The position numbers and the translations under genes are program-made. Of a stretch of 64,000 nucleotides of DNA, positions 45,262 to 53,547 are shown piece by piece (positions within the stretch are counted from its first letter, which is position 1; every line of letters starts with the position of its first letter). The notes below the pieces were generated by a model. That model searched no databases, was not told the DNA's origin, and worked only from the letters and a program-made list of their open reading frames with translations. This DNA comes from Pseudoalteromonas rubra. GTDB lineage: Bacteria > Pseudomonadota > Gammaproteobacteria > Enterobacterales > Alteromonadaceae. The stretch is from assembly GCF_005887095.1 (NCBI RefSeq), contig NZ_PNCI01000019.1:62001-126000 (forward strand). The letters run 5' to 3'.

Positions 45262-47073
45262 ATGTCTGAGCTGACCCAGCATCAACTCGAAGAAAAACGC
45301 CGTTTTATAGGCAACTACTGTGCGGCGCACAATGCCGCCGACGGCTCCACCATGGACGCCAACGCCAATGTGACGCTCAAAAACATCGCCACCTTAGAAT
45401 CTGAACTAATGAAAGACTATTTTATTCAGGTTAACCGGGCGCAGGTGGCGGCAAAAATCACAGAGCTATACGGCGATGCACTGGCACAGGAATATCTGCG
45501 TCAGATCATCGAACACGAGATATATGTGCACGATGAAACCAGCCTGAAACCCTATTGCACGTCTGTTACTATGTACCCTTTTTTACTGGACGGGCTAACC
45601 CGCCTCGGCGGTGAGTCGGAGGCGCCGCAGCACCTGGAGTCATTCTGCGGTAGCTTTGTCAATCTGGTGTTTGCCATCAGTGCGCAATTTGCCGGTGCAG
45701 TTGCGACGGTCGAATTTTTGATCTACTTCGATTATTTTGCACGTAAAGATTACGGTGACGACTACCTATCAACACATAGCAAAAAGGTTGAAAACCACCT
45801 GCAACACGTGGTGTATGCGTTAAATCAGCCCGCCGCCGCACGGGGGTATCAAAGCGTATTTTGGAATATCTCTTTGTATGATCAGCCCTATTTTGAGGCC
45901 ATGTTTGGTCACTTTGTGTTTCCTGATATGACCTCGCCGGGCTGGTCGTCGGTTAAAGCACTGCAACACTTTTTTCTTGACTGGTTTAACGCCGAGCGCA
46001 ACAAAGCCATTTTAACATTTCCGGTGGTAACTGCCGCCATGTTGGTAAAAGCGGGCGAGCCAGTGGATACGGGATTTGCCAGTATGTGTGCTAAAAACCT
46101 CAGCGAAGGTGGGGCATTCTTTGTGTATCAGTCTGAGCATGCCGACTCGCTGGCGTCCTGCTGCCGGCTTCGTAATGAAATCAGCGATCACAGCTTTTCT
46201 TACAGTCTGGGAGCGGGTGGGGTGGCGACAGGCTCGGTGAATGTCATCACACTGAATATGAACCGATTGGTGCAGGACGGCCGGGATCTCGCCACTGAAG
46301 TCAATAAAATACACCAATATCAGATAGCCTACCGCCAGTTGATGGAGGAGTATCAGGCCGCAGGATTGCTACCAGTGTACGATGCGGGCTTTATCTCTTT
46401 TGACAAGCAATTCCTGACCATTGGCATTAACGGACTGGTAGAAGCGGCCGAGTACCTCGGCATTGAGGTTGGTACTAATGAGCAGTACAACGCGTGGGTG
46501 CAGTCGCAACTCAAAGTGATTTATCAGTTAAACCGGACGGCGTCTGAAGAAACCGGGTATTTGTTCAATACCGAATTTGTACCCGCCGAAAACCTGGGTG
46601 TGAAGAATGCAAAATGGGATGCAAAAGATGGCTATGTTGTGCCGCGAGACTGCTACAACAGCTATTTTTACCGGGTAGAAGACGATACCCTCAATCATCT
46701 GGACAAGTTTATTTTGCACGGTAAGGCGCTGACCCAGTATCTGGATGGTGGCTCAGCATTGCATCTGAATCTACAAGAGCATTTAGACGAGCAGCAATAC
46801 CTGCACCTGTTCGGGGTAGCTGCCAAAACCGGCTGCAACTATTTCTGTATTAATGTTAAAACCACCATCTGCAATGTCTGCGGACATATTGAAAAATCCA
46901 CCCGAATGCACTGCACAGCCTGCGGTTCCATTGATGTTGATTTTGCTACCCGCGTGATAGGGTACTTAAAGCGTATTTCGGCTTTCAGCCAAGGCCGTAG
47001 AGTAGAGCATGAGTTCAGACATTATCATAAGCAACAGGTTAAACGGCAACACAGTACAAGCAACGCCAGATAG
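45262..47073 (+). CDS. nrdD: anaerobic ribonucleoside-triphosphate reductase NrdD
   Basis: Class III glycyl-radical enzyme that makes dNTPs without oxygen. 603 residues, about 100 shorter than E. coli NrdD, and the N-terminus does not look like an ATP-cone, so the usual overall activity control by ATP/dATP seems absent. Catalytic cysteine region ASCCRLRNE, C-terminal zinc cysteines CNVC and CTAC (537, 540, 551, 554) and the glycyl-radical motif RVIGYLKR with Gly567 are all seen. Codes with nrdG from the FNR-controlled promoter. Confidence 0.95.
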   Translation: MSELTQHQLEEKRRFIGNYCAAHNAADGSTMDANANVTLKNIATLESELMKDYFIQVNRAQVAAKITELYGDALAQEYLRQIIEHEIYVHDETSLKPYCTSVTMYPFLLDGLTRLGGESEAPQHLESFCGSFVNLVFAISAQFAGAVATVEFLIYFDYFARKDYGDDYLSTHSKKVENHLQHVVYALNQPAAARGYQSVFWNISLYDQPYFEAMFGHFVFPDMTSPGWSSVKALQHFFLDWFNAERNKAILTFPVVTAAMLVKAGEPVDTGFASMCAKNLSEGGAFFVYQSEHADSLASCCRLRNEISDHSFSYSLGAGGVATGSVNVITLNMNRLVQDGRDLATEVNKIHQYQIAYRQLMEEYQAAGLLPVYDAGFISFDKQFLTIGINGLVEAAEYLGIEVGTNEQYNAWVQSQLKVIYQLNRTASEETGYLFNTEFVPAENLGVKNAKWDAKDGYVVPRDCYNSYFYRVEDDTLNHLDKFILHGKALTQYLDGGSALHLNLQEHLDEQQYLHLFGVAAKTGCNYFCINVKTTICNVCGHIEKSTRMHCTACGSIDVDFATRVIGYLKRISAFSQGRRVEHEFRHYHKQQVKRQHSTSNAR

Positions 47074-47093
47074 CCAGTGAAAATAAAAAGAGC

Positions 47094-47116
47094 AGGCCGT
47101 AGGTAAACTTCGGCCT
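47094..47116. terminator. hairpin between nrdD and the RIC gene
   Basis: AGGCCG (47094-47099) with CGGCCT (47111-47116). On the minus strand it is followed a few bases later by CTTTTTATTTT, so it fits the RIC gene better than nrdD. Confidence 0.55.
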
Positions 47117-47142
47117 TTGTGCTGGAACGACTTTATGCGCGC

Positions 47143-47799
47143 TTAACTGGGTGGTTGAAACAAAATATCGTTCTCGAGGTGGATATGTGCTTTCAAATCA
47201 AAATAGAGAGCCTGTAAATCAGTATACAGTTTAGCCCAGCTGTTGCTGGCATCGGCAGGTGGTGCAAATTCATTAGTTAATTCCCTGAGGTATTCCAGCG
47301 ATTTGGCATGATCAACATGCTCGGCTTCCATGACTGAGATAGGCCCACTCGGATAGATCCCTTTTTCCATCATTGGAAACAGGATCACTTCTTCTTTCAT
47401 CATATGTTCTTCAAGATCAAACTGCATCCGAGTTAGCTGGGCTTCTAATTCGTGCGGAAAATTGGCGTGGTGGTCATGAGCTGTCGCCACTTTTTGCGTA
47501 AGCCGGATAGCGTCTGAGAATTGAACACGGTGCTTTTCGTGATAATTCTCAATAATATGGGCTATCAGCTCGTTGGCACTGACTTGTCGCCATCGCTCAT
47601 AGCCACTGTCAGGGCCGGTACGCAAAAGAAACTCCAGCCGTTCAGTGACTTCGAACAACTTCAGTTTGCCGTTTAAGACGGCATCCTGCAGAGGCTGTTT
47701 TTTTTCCGTCTTATAATTAATTTGATAAGTCTCAAATAACTCTGATGCGCCAGGTACGTTAACAGCGAGATCCTGAACTGAACGTTGTACTAGATTCAT
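47143..47799 (-). CDS. RIC/YtfE-type iron-sulfur cluster repair protein
   Basis: 218 residues from the second of two tandem ATGs, which is six bases after AGGAG. It has the layout of the di-iron RIC (YtfE/ScdA/DnrN) proteins: an N-terminal segment (VPGASELFETYQINY) and a hemerythrin-like four-helix part with metal His and Glu (HIIENYHEKH, HDHHANFPHELE, LEEHMMKEEVILFP, MEAEHVDH, LKAHIHLENDILF). The Cys-Cys pair normally found in the N-terminal segment is missing (INYKTEKK). It would repair clusters after nitrosative stress. A NarL-type 7-2-7 site lies upstream. Confidence 0.85.
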   Translation of the reverse strand: MNLVQRSVQDLAVNVPGASELFETYQINYKTEKKQPLQDAVLNGKLKLFEVTERLEFLLRTGPDSGYERWRQVSANELIAHIIENYHEKHRVQFSDAIRLTQKVATAHDHHANFPHELEAQLTRMQFDLEEHMMKEEVILFPMMEKGIYPSGPISVMEAEHVDHAKSLEYLRELTNEFAPPADASNSWAKLYTDLQALYFDLKAHIHLENDILFQPPS

Positions 47800-47857
47800 C
47801 ATCTGCTCCTTTTTCAGAATTGTAGTGTGATTCTAGAGCAATCTGCGGTATTTGATA

Positions 47858-47873
47858 TTCCCATTAAGGGGTA
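47858..47873. promoter_or_regulatory. NarL/NarP-type 7-2-7 site before the RIC gene
   Basis: TTCCCAT-TA-AGGGGTA; the right heptamer fits the consensus exactly in reverse and the left has one mismatch. Its centre is about 66 bases before the RIC start. Confidence 0.55.
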
Positions 47874-47951
47874 GGTGTAAATTGAATTGACAGAATCATT
47901 TATCCTGGTGCAACCTCCAGAATCACTGATTTTGATGTCGCTTTTGTAAAA

Positions 47952-47990
47952 AGTAAAAAACGTACACACTTTTATTTGGTATGTACGTTT
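47952..47990 (-). terminator. probable terminator of the DUF4136 gene
   Basis: AAACGTACA (47958-47966) and TGTACGTTT (47982-47990) form a 9-base stem. On the minus strand it is followed by TTTTTT-ACTT. It lies about 120 bases past the DUF4136 stop. Confidence 0.5.
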
Positions 47991-48110
47991 CATCAGCAAG
48001 TTTAAAATCTTTTATATATTGAACAGCATCTCAACCGTGAAAAGACGAGCTATTTACTGCAAACACTTAAAGAGTACAGGTATTACCCGCCATTTTCATG
48101 TCACACACGT

Positions 48111-48692
48111 CTAATGCTGCACTTTCGGCGGGAAGTTCGCCAGGATCTCGGCAATGGTTTTATTAACAGACTCGGTTCGTTGCTCTGGTGTTTGCTTGGC
48201 GCGCAAACGGCTTTCTTTTGCACCGCGCCAGACTAACTGATTAGAGGTACGATCAATGATGTCAACCACCAGGGTGCCGACTTTATATTCCCGAGTGGTC
48301 GTGTGGTGATCAACACCCCAGCCCCAGTAGCTCCAGCGTGCGCCATAACTGACCTTAAAGGTGTCTACTTCCAGCTTTTTGTCCACTGCTACGTGGTAGT
48401 TGATGAGTATATCGGCAGCAGGTGCATCCACCAGCCTGAAGCCCTGTTTTGCCATTTGCTCGGTAATGGCGTTACGGATGCGTTTTTCCATCAGCCCGTT
48501 GATTTGGTAATTTTGCGGACGAGCTTTTAAGCTCGCTTCGGCTGACCAGGCATAGGTTTTATAGTTGGTAAATTCTACCGACTTGTCATAGTCCCAGTCT
48601 GGCGTTGTACCACAGGCACTGAGCATCAATAAACCGGCTACAATGGCGAAGGTTTTGGTGCTGGCAAGGTGCTTTTTGAGTTGGTTCAGCAT
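48111..48692 (-). CDS. DUF4136-type lipoprotein
   Basis: 193 residues. A lipoprotein signal with the lipobox LSAC (Cys27) is clear. The body DYDKSVEFTNYKTYAW, ADILINYHVAVDKK, WGWGVDHHTTTREYKVGTLVVDIIDRTSNQLVWRGAKE is typical of DUF4136. Function is unknown; outer-membrane attachment is likely. It is downstream of mksB but separated by a terminator, so it has its own promoter. Confidence 0.9.
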   Translation of the reverse strand: MLNQLKKHLASTKTFAIVAGLLMLSACGTTPDWDYDKSVEFTNYKTYAWSAEASLKARPQNYQINGLMEKRIRNAITEQMAKQGFRLVDAPAADILINYHVAVDKKLEVDTFKVSYGARWSYWGWGVDHHTTTREYKVGTLVVDIIDRTSNQLVWRGAKESRLRAKQTPEQRTESVNKTIAEILANFPPKVQH

Positions 48693-48763
48693 GGCTTACT
48701 CCTTAAAAACATAAAATCTAACGCGTACCTTAGTATACGACAGTTAAAACGCTAAGATCATCA

Positions 48764-48790
48764 CAAAAAAAGGGCACTAAAGTGTGCCCT
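48764..48790 (-). terminator. terminator of the mks operon
   Basis: AGGGCAC (48771-48777) and GTGCCCT (48784-48790) form the stem, and seven A on the plus strand (48764-48770) give the T run for the minus strand. It lies ten bases past mksB. Confidence 0.9.
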
Positions 48791-48799
48791 GATTTTATC

Positions 48800-51577
48800 T
48801 TAACTGTGTTCGACTTCGATCCAGTCTTTTTCGTCAACCCAGTTCTGGCTGCCCTGGTTGACGCTGCGAATTGGTACCAGATAGTCACAGCTGATTTGAG
48901 GCTTCACCGAGGCAAAAATCGGTACAAAGCCAAAGCTGAGGGCGGTTTCGATGATCGCCTTCTGGTTTTGCGGGTCGATGTCGGCCGCTTCATCAATGTA
49001 GATCGGGATACGATACATTGCCTGCTCCTGATCGGAGAGCAGGTAACGGATAAATAACATACCACACAACAACTTAATGGTGATCCGTGTACCGTTCGAA
49101 CCAGCAGAGTCAATTTTATCAAAGTGCTCGGTATCGCCTGCGCGGTTAACCACCTCAAAACGGATATCAAACAGGTCAGTCAGTGTCAGGCCGGCTTTAT
49201 CACTGGCCAGTTTGATAATGTGATCTTTGGCCTCATTAACGGCATTACTGTCGGCTGGCTGCTCGCTCAGCAGGTCAAAGCTCTCGCCTTGCTCGTACAA
49301 GTCGGAGGTTGCGATAATGGTATCGATACTCTCTACCAGCATTTTTCTTGGGATCACATTGATCTTAAACGCCTTAAGGTTCGAGATACGGTGCTGACTA
49401 ATGCCCTTATTAAAACTGTTCATTTCCCGGCGCAGGCGATCTAAGTCTTCACGCAGACCTTTAATGGTCGCTGCAACTTCAGTCAGGGCTACGCGGGCCT
49501 GACGCTCTACCGCATCACGCTCATTGTCTATGTTGTGATAGGCGCTGATCAGCTTGGCGTATTTTGTCGCGTCGTCCGTTTCGTTGTCGAACTTGGTAAT
49601 ACCGGCATTGTAAATGTGCAAATAAGTATTGCGCACATTGACATCCAGGTTACGCAGCTCCTGACAGTCCTTGTTGAACTGATGGATAACTTCCGCCAGG
49701 TTGTCAAAGTCCAGATTGATCTCGACCGGGTAGGGGTTTTGCTTACCGCTATATAAATCCAGCGTATGATCGATGCGCTCCGACTTCACTTGCTTAAGGC
49801 GATCCGCCTGGCGCAGGATCAAATCTTGTTTGCTCTTGATAATAGAGCGGCGATCGGAAATGGAACCTGCATTACGCTGTACATCTTGCAGGTAGTCGTC
49901 GACCTGTTCACGTTCGGCCTGCAGCTGATCCTGCAATGCCTGCTGTGCTTCTGCCGACTGCGCCATGGTATGGAATTGCTCAAAGCGCTTCAGGGCCGCT
50001 TCGGTGGCCATCAGCTCATCGTACAGGGCATCACGCTCTTGCTGCTTTTCGGCCACATTGGCAGACACTTCACGCTGTTGCTTCAGCTCCAGTAATGATT
50101 GCTGTAGTGCGTCTAACTTTGCCTGCAACTGGGCTTTGTTTTCGCCGCTTTGCATTTGTACCGGCGCCAGCTTTTTCAGCTTGATGGTGGCACCGGGCAG
50201 TTTAAGTTCGCCGCCTTTAACAGCCGCTGACAGCTGGGCCAGGAAATCACCGAAGGCATCGTCGTCACTGATCTCAACTTCGCCCTTACCTGTGGTGGCA
50301 AAAGACAAAATATCCGGGTTAAGAATACGAGAGATCTCTTCGACTTCTTTGAGTGACAAGTCCTCACGCATTCGGGTAAAGAGGTTGAACTCCAGATTTT
50401 TCATCTGCAGTTTCAAACTCTTAACCTGCTTTTGTGTTTCGCCAATCCGATAGTCGAGAGTGTGCAGGCTCTGGCCCTGAGCACTGTTAATCGAGAACGA
50501 CAGCTGTTCGTACTCTTTTTTCAGCAGCGTCAGGTTGGTTTTCAGCGTGGCATGATTGGTCAGCTCAAATTCGGATTTGAGTGCGTGATAGTCGGTAAAC
50601 CATTGCTCAATCTGAGTTTGCTTACGTTCAATATCGCGGGACTGCTGCACATACAGTTGTTGCTTTTCTTCAAAGTCGCGCTTTTCCTGCTCGATGTTTT
50701 CAAGCTGATCATTAAGCTCGCCAATTTGGCTCTGCTGATATTCATCAAATTCCACAATGGCTTTGTCGAGCTTAGGTGCATAGGCGGCAAGCTTGCCCTT
50801 GAGCGTCGCTTCGCCTTCGATCATTTGTTCCAGCGCAGCTATGGGCTCCTGCATGGACTCCAGTGCGTTCAGCTCACGGCGAGATCGGTTTACTTTATCA
50901 AACGCACGACGCCACACTTCATAGAAGTCGACTTTGGAGTTAGACATATGCCGTTCAAACACCTTGAGCATAAAGCGCTTTACATCATGAGCGCCCAGTT
51001 TGTGCAGGTTCAGGATACGGCGGAAGATCTCTTTATATACTGCGGCATCCTGAACATTATTCAGCGGGATCATCTTGAGGTTGATGTCGCCATCGTATGG
51101 GGTTGCACCACCAGTCAATAATGCATTAAGCTCGGCCGCTTTTAACTCAACCGGGCTAAAGCCTTTTTCCTGCAAGTGATTGAACAGTTTGGTGTATTTT
51201 ATGATGCTTTTGCCCTGGGTAAAGTCATCCAGGTTGAGTTTGCCGTTATAGCAAAAGAACTGATGCGCGTAACCGGCAATTTTGCCCAGGCCCGCGACGC
51301 CGATGACGACGTCGCCATGGGGCAGGTTGGCTTCAAGCAGGATATAAGATTGATCACTTGAAAAGTAGAATTTGCGGGTTTCTTCCAGATCGTGACCATC
51401 CCATTCGGTCAGGCGTAAATCGTTGATCAGCGGAAATTGCAAGGCATTGATAACCGAGCTTTTACCTGTGTTGTTCGGGGCACAGATAGATGCACTTTTA
51501 TCGAGTGGGATCACACACTTGGCATAACCGGCAGTGTTGAGCAGGGCCAGTTTACTGAGACCATACAGCTTGTTCAT
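48800..51577 (-). CDS. mksB: MksB condensin-like SMC ATPase
   Basis: 925 residues, much shorter than MukB and near other MksB proteins. Walker A is APNNTGKS at 33-40, after LSKLALLNTAGYAK. Long coiled coils occupy roughly 240-400 and 480-650, with a short hinge-like section between (FATTGKGEVEISDDDAFGDFLAQL). The C-terminal head has the signature SNGTRITIKLL (827-837) and Walker B RIPIYIDEAADIDPQN (Asp862, Glu863). It works with a kleisin (MksF) and MksE to compact DNA. It overlaps mksE by four bases (ATGA). No JetD/MksG gene follows. Confidence 0.87.
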   Translation of the reverse strand: MNKLYGLSKLALLNTAGYAKCVIPLDKSASICAPNNTGKSSVINALQFPLINDLRLTEWDGHDLEETRKFYFSSDQSYILLEANLPHGDVVIGVAGLGKIAGYAHQFFCYNGKLNLDDFTQGKSIIKYTKLFNHLQEKGFSPVELKAAELNALLTGGATPYDGDINLKMIPLNNVQDAAVYKEIFRRILNLHKLGAHDVKRFMLKVFERHMSNSKVDFYEVWRRAFDKVNRSRRELNALESMQEPIAALEQMIEGEATLKGKLAAYAPKLDKAIVEFDEYQQSQIGELNDQLENIEQEKRDFEEKQQLYVQQSRDIERKQTQIEQWFTDYHALKSEFELTNHATLKTNLTLLKKEYEQLSFSINSAQGQSLHTLDYRIGETQKQVKSLKLQMKNLEFNLFTRMREDLSLKEVEEISRILNPDILSFATTGKGEVEISDDDAFGDFLAQLSAAVKGGELKLPGATIKLKKLAPVQMQSGENKAQLQAKLDALQQSLLELKQQREVSANVAEKQQERDALYDELMATEAALKRFEQFHTMAQSAEAQQALQDQLQAEREQVDDYLQDVQRNAGSISDRRSIIKSKQDLILRQADRLKQVKSERIDHTLDLYSGKQNPYPVEINLDFDNLAEVIHQFNKDCQELRNLDVNVRNTYLHIYNAGITKFDNETDDATKYAKLISAYHNIDNERDAVERQARVALTEVAATIKGLREDLDRLRREMNSFNKGISQHRISNLKAFKINVIPRKMLVESIDTIIATSDLYEQGESFDLLSEQPADSNAVNEAKDHIIKLASDKAGLTLTDLFDIRFEVVNRAGDTEHFDKIDSAGSNGTRITIKLLCGMLFIRYLLSDQEQAMYRIPIYIDEAADIDPQNQKAIIETALSFGFVPIFASVKPQISCDYLVPIRSVNQGSQNWVDEKDWIEVEHS

Positions 51578-52125
51578 ACTTCATCCTCAAGTGTCTCGTA
51601 ATTGTCTTCGTTCACTTCCATCAGCGCATCGATATAACGATAAACCGGCGCCAGCAGCGAAAAGCCTTGCTCTACTTCGCGGGCCAGTCCCAGGCGTACC
51701 ATACGCAGGCACACGTCTTTACGCAGATCTGAGCCTGAGAAAATCTCCAGCTGATCAAACAGGTGCTTGTTAAGCTGCACCAGAGTCTGCATCAGCTCCA
51801 GGTCTAGTACTTCGTCAAACAGGGCGCGCAAAGGATCTTTACCCTGGTTGGCGAAATGCTCGATCAGGATAAATACGGTCAGCGCGATGGCCCGGGAGAT
51901 CTTGCCCATGTTGGGGGTGCTTTCGTCGCTGGCCAGATAATAAAAGCCACGGCTGTCGTGTTGCAGGTCGTGGCCAAGGGCGTTGAACAGCGCCTGGTAA
52001 GACTCAATGTGCTGGTCCAGTTCCTGCCACTGTGTGGTGTCCTGTTCGCTGATGTGGTAGCCACTGACCAATTTTTTATTGATCGCCTGTAACTGGCTGA
52101 GTTCGTCTAGATTAATCTGTGTCAT
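51574..52125 (-). CDS. mksE: MksE condensin subunit
   Basis: 183 residues, acidic, helical, with no membrane span. Its identity rests mainly on place and size: it lies between the kleisin-like mksF and the ATPase mksB in the F-E-B order found in mukFEB and mksFEB. RGFYYLASDEST and the C-terminal VRLGLAREVEQGFSLLAPVYRYIDAL fit the winged-helix organisation of MukE/MksE. It starts eight bases after mksF and overlaps mksB. Confidence 0.8.
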   Translation of the reverse strand: MTQINLDELSQLQAINKKLVSGYHISEQDTTQWQELDQHIESYQALFNALGHDLQHDSRGFYYLASDESTPNMGKISRAIALTVFILIEHFANQGKDPLRALFDEVLDLELMQTLVQLNKHLFDQLEIFSGSDLRKDVCLRMVRLGLAREVEQGFSLLAPVYRYIDALMEVNEDNYETLEDEV

Positions 52126-52133
52126 GGTGATTA

Positions 52134-53390
52134 CTAATTGTGGTTATCTGTTTGCTTGTCCGTTGCACTGAACGGATAAAGTCGAATGCGGGTGTTGGCG
52201 ATTTGCATCGTTTGCTGTTGCTCCTCCTGGGCGATGTCCAGTTCAGGATCGCTGATCAGTTTTTGGTACAGGAACAGCATTTCATCGGCTTCCAGTGCCG
52301 GGTATTGTTCGCTCAGGAAGCCAAGCAAGGCGGTGCGCTTTTTGCCAGACCCTTTAAACGATTTACGTACATCCGAATAATCGGGAATATTAGGGCTCTG
52401 GTAAGCGGGCACATCCTGCTGATCGGGTAGCTGATATTCTTCGTGTTCAAACTCGCTGAGGCTGGCCATATAAGCCACCATATGGCGCTGCTGGCCGAGG
52501 CTGAAACGCTGAATGTCTGAAACAAAGTGCGGCTGCACCGGCGCGAGCATGCGATCAACGCCATTTTTACGGATCAGGCCCAGCACTTTGGCCGCCTGGC
52601 GGGTAATAAGTGTATTACGTCTGAGCTCTTCACGCAGTGGCATCAGCATATCGGCGCTTTTACCTAAACTTTCGCGGCCGATTAAGTGCATATCGAGGAT
52701 CCGGGTACGCAGTTGCTCAAGCATACGTTTGTCCTGTGCACCCCGGCCAAGTTGCTCAATTTGCGCAATTTGTTCACTGATCTGATGTTCTATGGTGGTG
52801 AAACAGGCCTGAAAGGGGCCATGAATATCCACCATTTCCAGCATCGGCTCGATGTATTCATCAAATGCGTCAATGACCGCGCGATAGCGTTTTTGCAAAG
52901 ACAGGTTACCCTGATCGGACTTTGCTTGTTCAACCAGATTCATGATGGCGCTTTCATTATGATGGTAGAGTTTGACGATTTTACGCACCCGTTCATCCAT
53001 AATGCGGCTGAAACGGCGCAGTTCGCTGTGATCGCCCTCGTCGCCGGCCTGCGCCAGGCGCTCACCCAGGCGTTGCAGATCTTTGACTAATACAGTGATC
53101 TCTTCGGCTAAGCCAAGATGTTCTTCTTGTAATAAGAAACTGGCAAAGTCGGCCACGGCACGGTTAATTTCGAGCTGTGACGATTTAGCCAGAGGAATAA
53201 TAATTTCCTGATTAAGCAAGCGGTTGGTTTCTTTATAGATGCGCTCACTCGACCAGTTAGGGTTTTTCATTTTGATGATGTTTTGTACATCTTTGAGGCT
53301 GAAATCGGCCATCTTAAAGCGTTTAAAAAGCAGCTCCAGGACGCCCCAGTGTTCATTCAGCGTATTTAATACTTTTTTGGCTGGGATCAT
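52134..53390 (-). CDS. mksF: MksF condensin kleisin subunit
   Basis: 418 residues, helical, near MukF/MksF in size. The N-terminus (PAKKVLNTLNEHWGVLELLFKRF) looks like a winged helix; long helical parts follow (about 85-260) and the C-terminal part (about 340-410, with LLGFLSEQYPALEADEMLFLYQKLIS) could be the second winged helix that holds the ATPase head. First gene of the operon. Called from the operon order and its length; sequence motifs alone would not be enough. Confidence 0.8.
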   Translation of the reverse strand: MIPAKKVLNTLNEHWGVLELLFKRFKMADFSLKDVQNIIKMKNPNWSSERIYKETNRLLNQEIIIPLAKSSQLEINRAVADFASFLLQEEHLGLAEEITVLVKDLQRLGERLAQAGDEGDHSELRRFSRIMDERVRKIVKLYHHNESAIMNLVEQAKSDQGNLSLQKRYRAVIDAFDEYIEPMLEMVDIHGPFQACFTTIEHQISEQIAQIEQLGRGAQDKRMLEQLRTRILDMHLIGRESLGKSADMLMPLREELRRNTLITRQAAKVLGLIRKNGVDRMLAPVQPHFVSDIQRFSLGQQRHMVAYMASLSEFEHEEYQLPDQQDVPAYQSPNIPDYSDVRKSFKGSGKKRTALLGFLSEQYPALEADEMLFLYQKLISDPELDIAQEEQQQTMQIANTRIRLYPFSATDKQTDNHN

Positions 53391-53547
53391 AGCTTTCCAG
53401 TGTGTATCAATTTTGTGACGGTATCAGGTAAGAAAATTGTCATAATGTGTAACTACTCGTGGCACAGTGTGCTGCTAAGTGATAGACTCCGCGCCGAAAA
53501 CGTTACCCTTCACAATTTTTACTTTTGATTACAGGTTGTTTACGCAT

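Larger units (their letters stand above)
47803..48110. other. intergenic region between RIC and DUF4136 genes
   Basis: 308 bases without a gene. It holds the 7-2-7 site, the RIC promoter (not resolved) and the probable DUF4136 terminator at 47952-47990. Confidence 0.4.

Noticed and set aside
12704..47873. The nitrate block as a recently acquired mobile island
   Set aside because: No tRNA edge, direct repeat, integrase or insertion sequence was seen, and base composition does not look different by eye. An older acquisition cannot be excluded.
50432..51121. A 229-codon open frame antisense to mksB
   Set aside because: It lies wholly inside the ATPase coding sequence and its Phe/Leu-rich product mirrors the coiled-coil codons of the real gene.
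48800..53390. A full Wadjet plasmid-defence system
   Set aside because: Only the F, E and B subunits are present; no gene for the TOPRIM JetD subunit is next to them.
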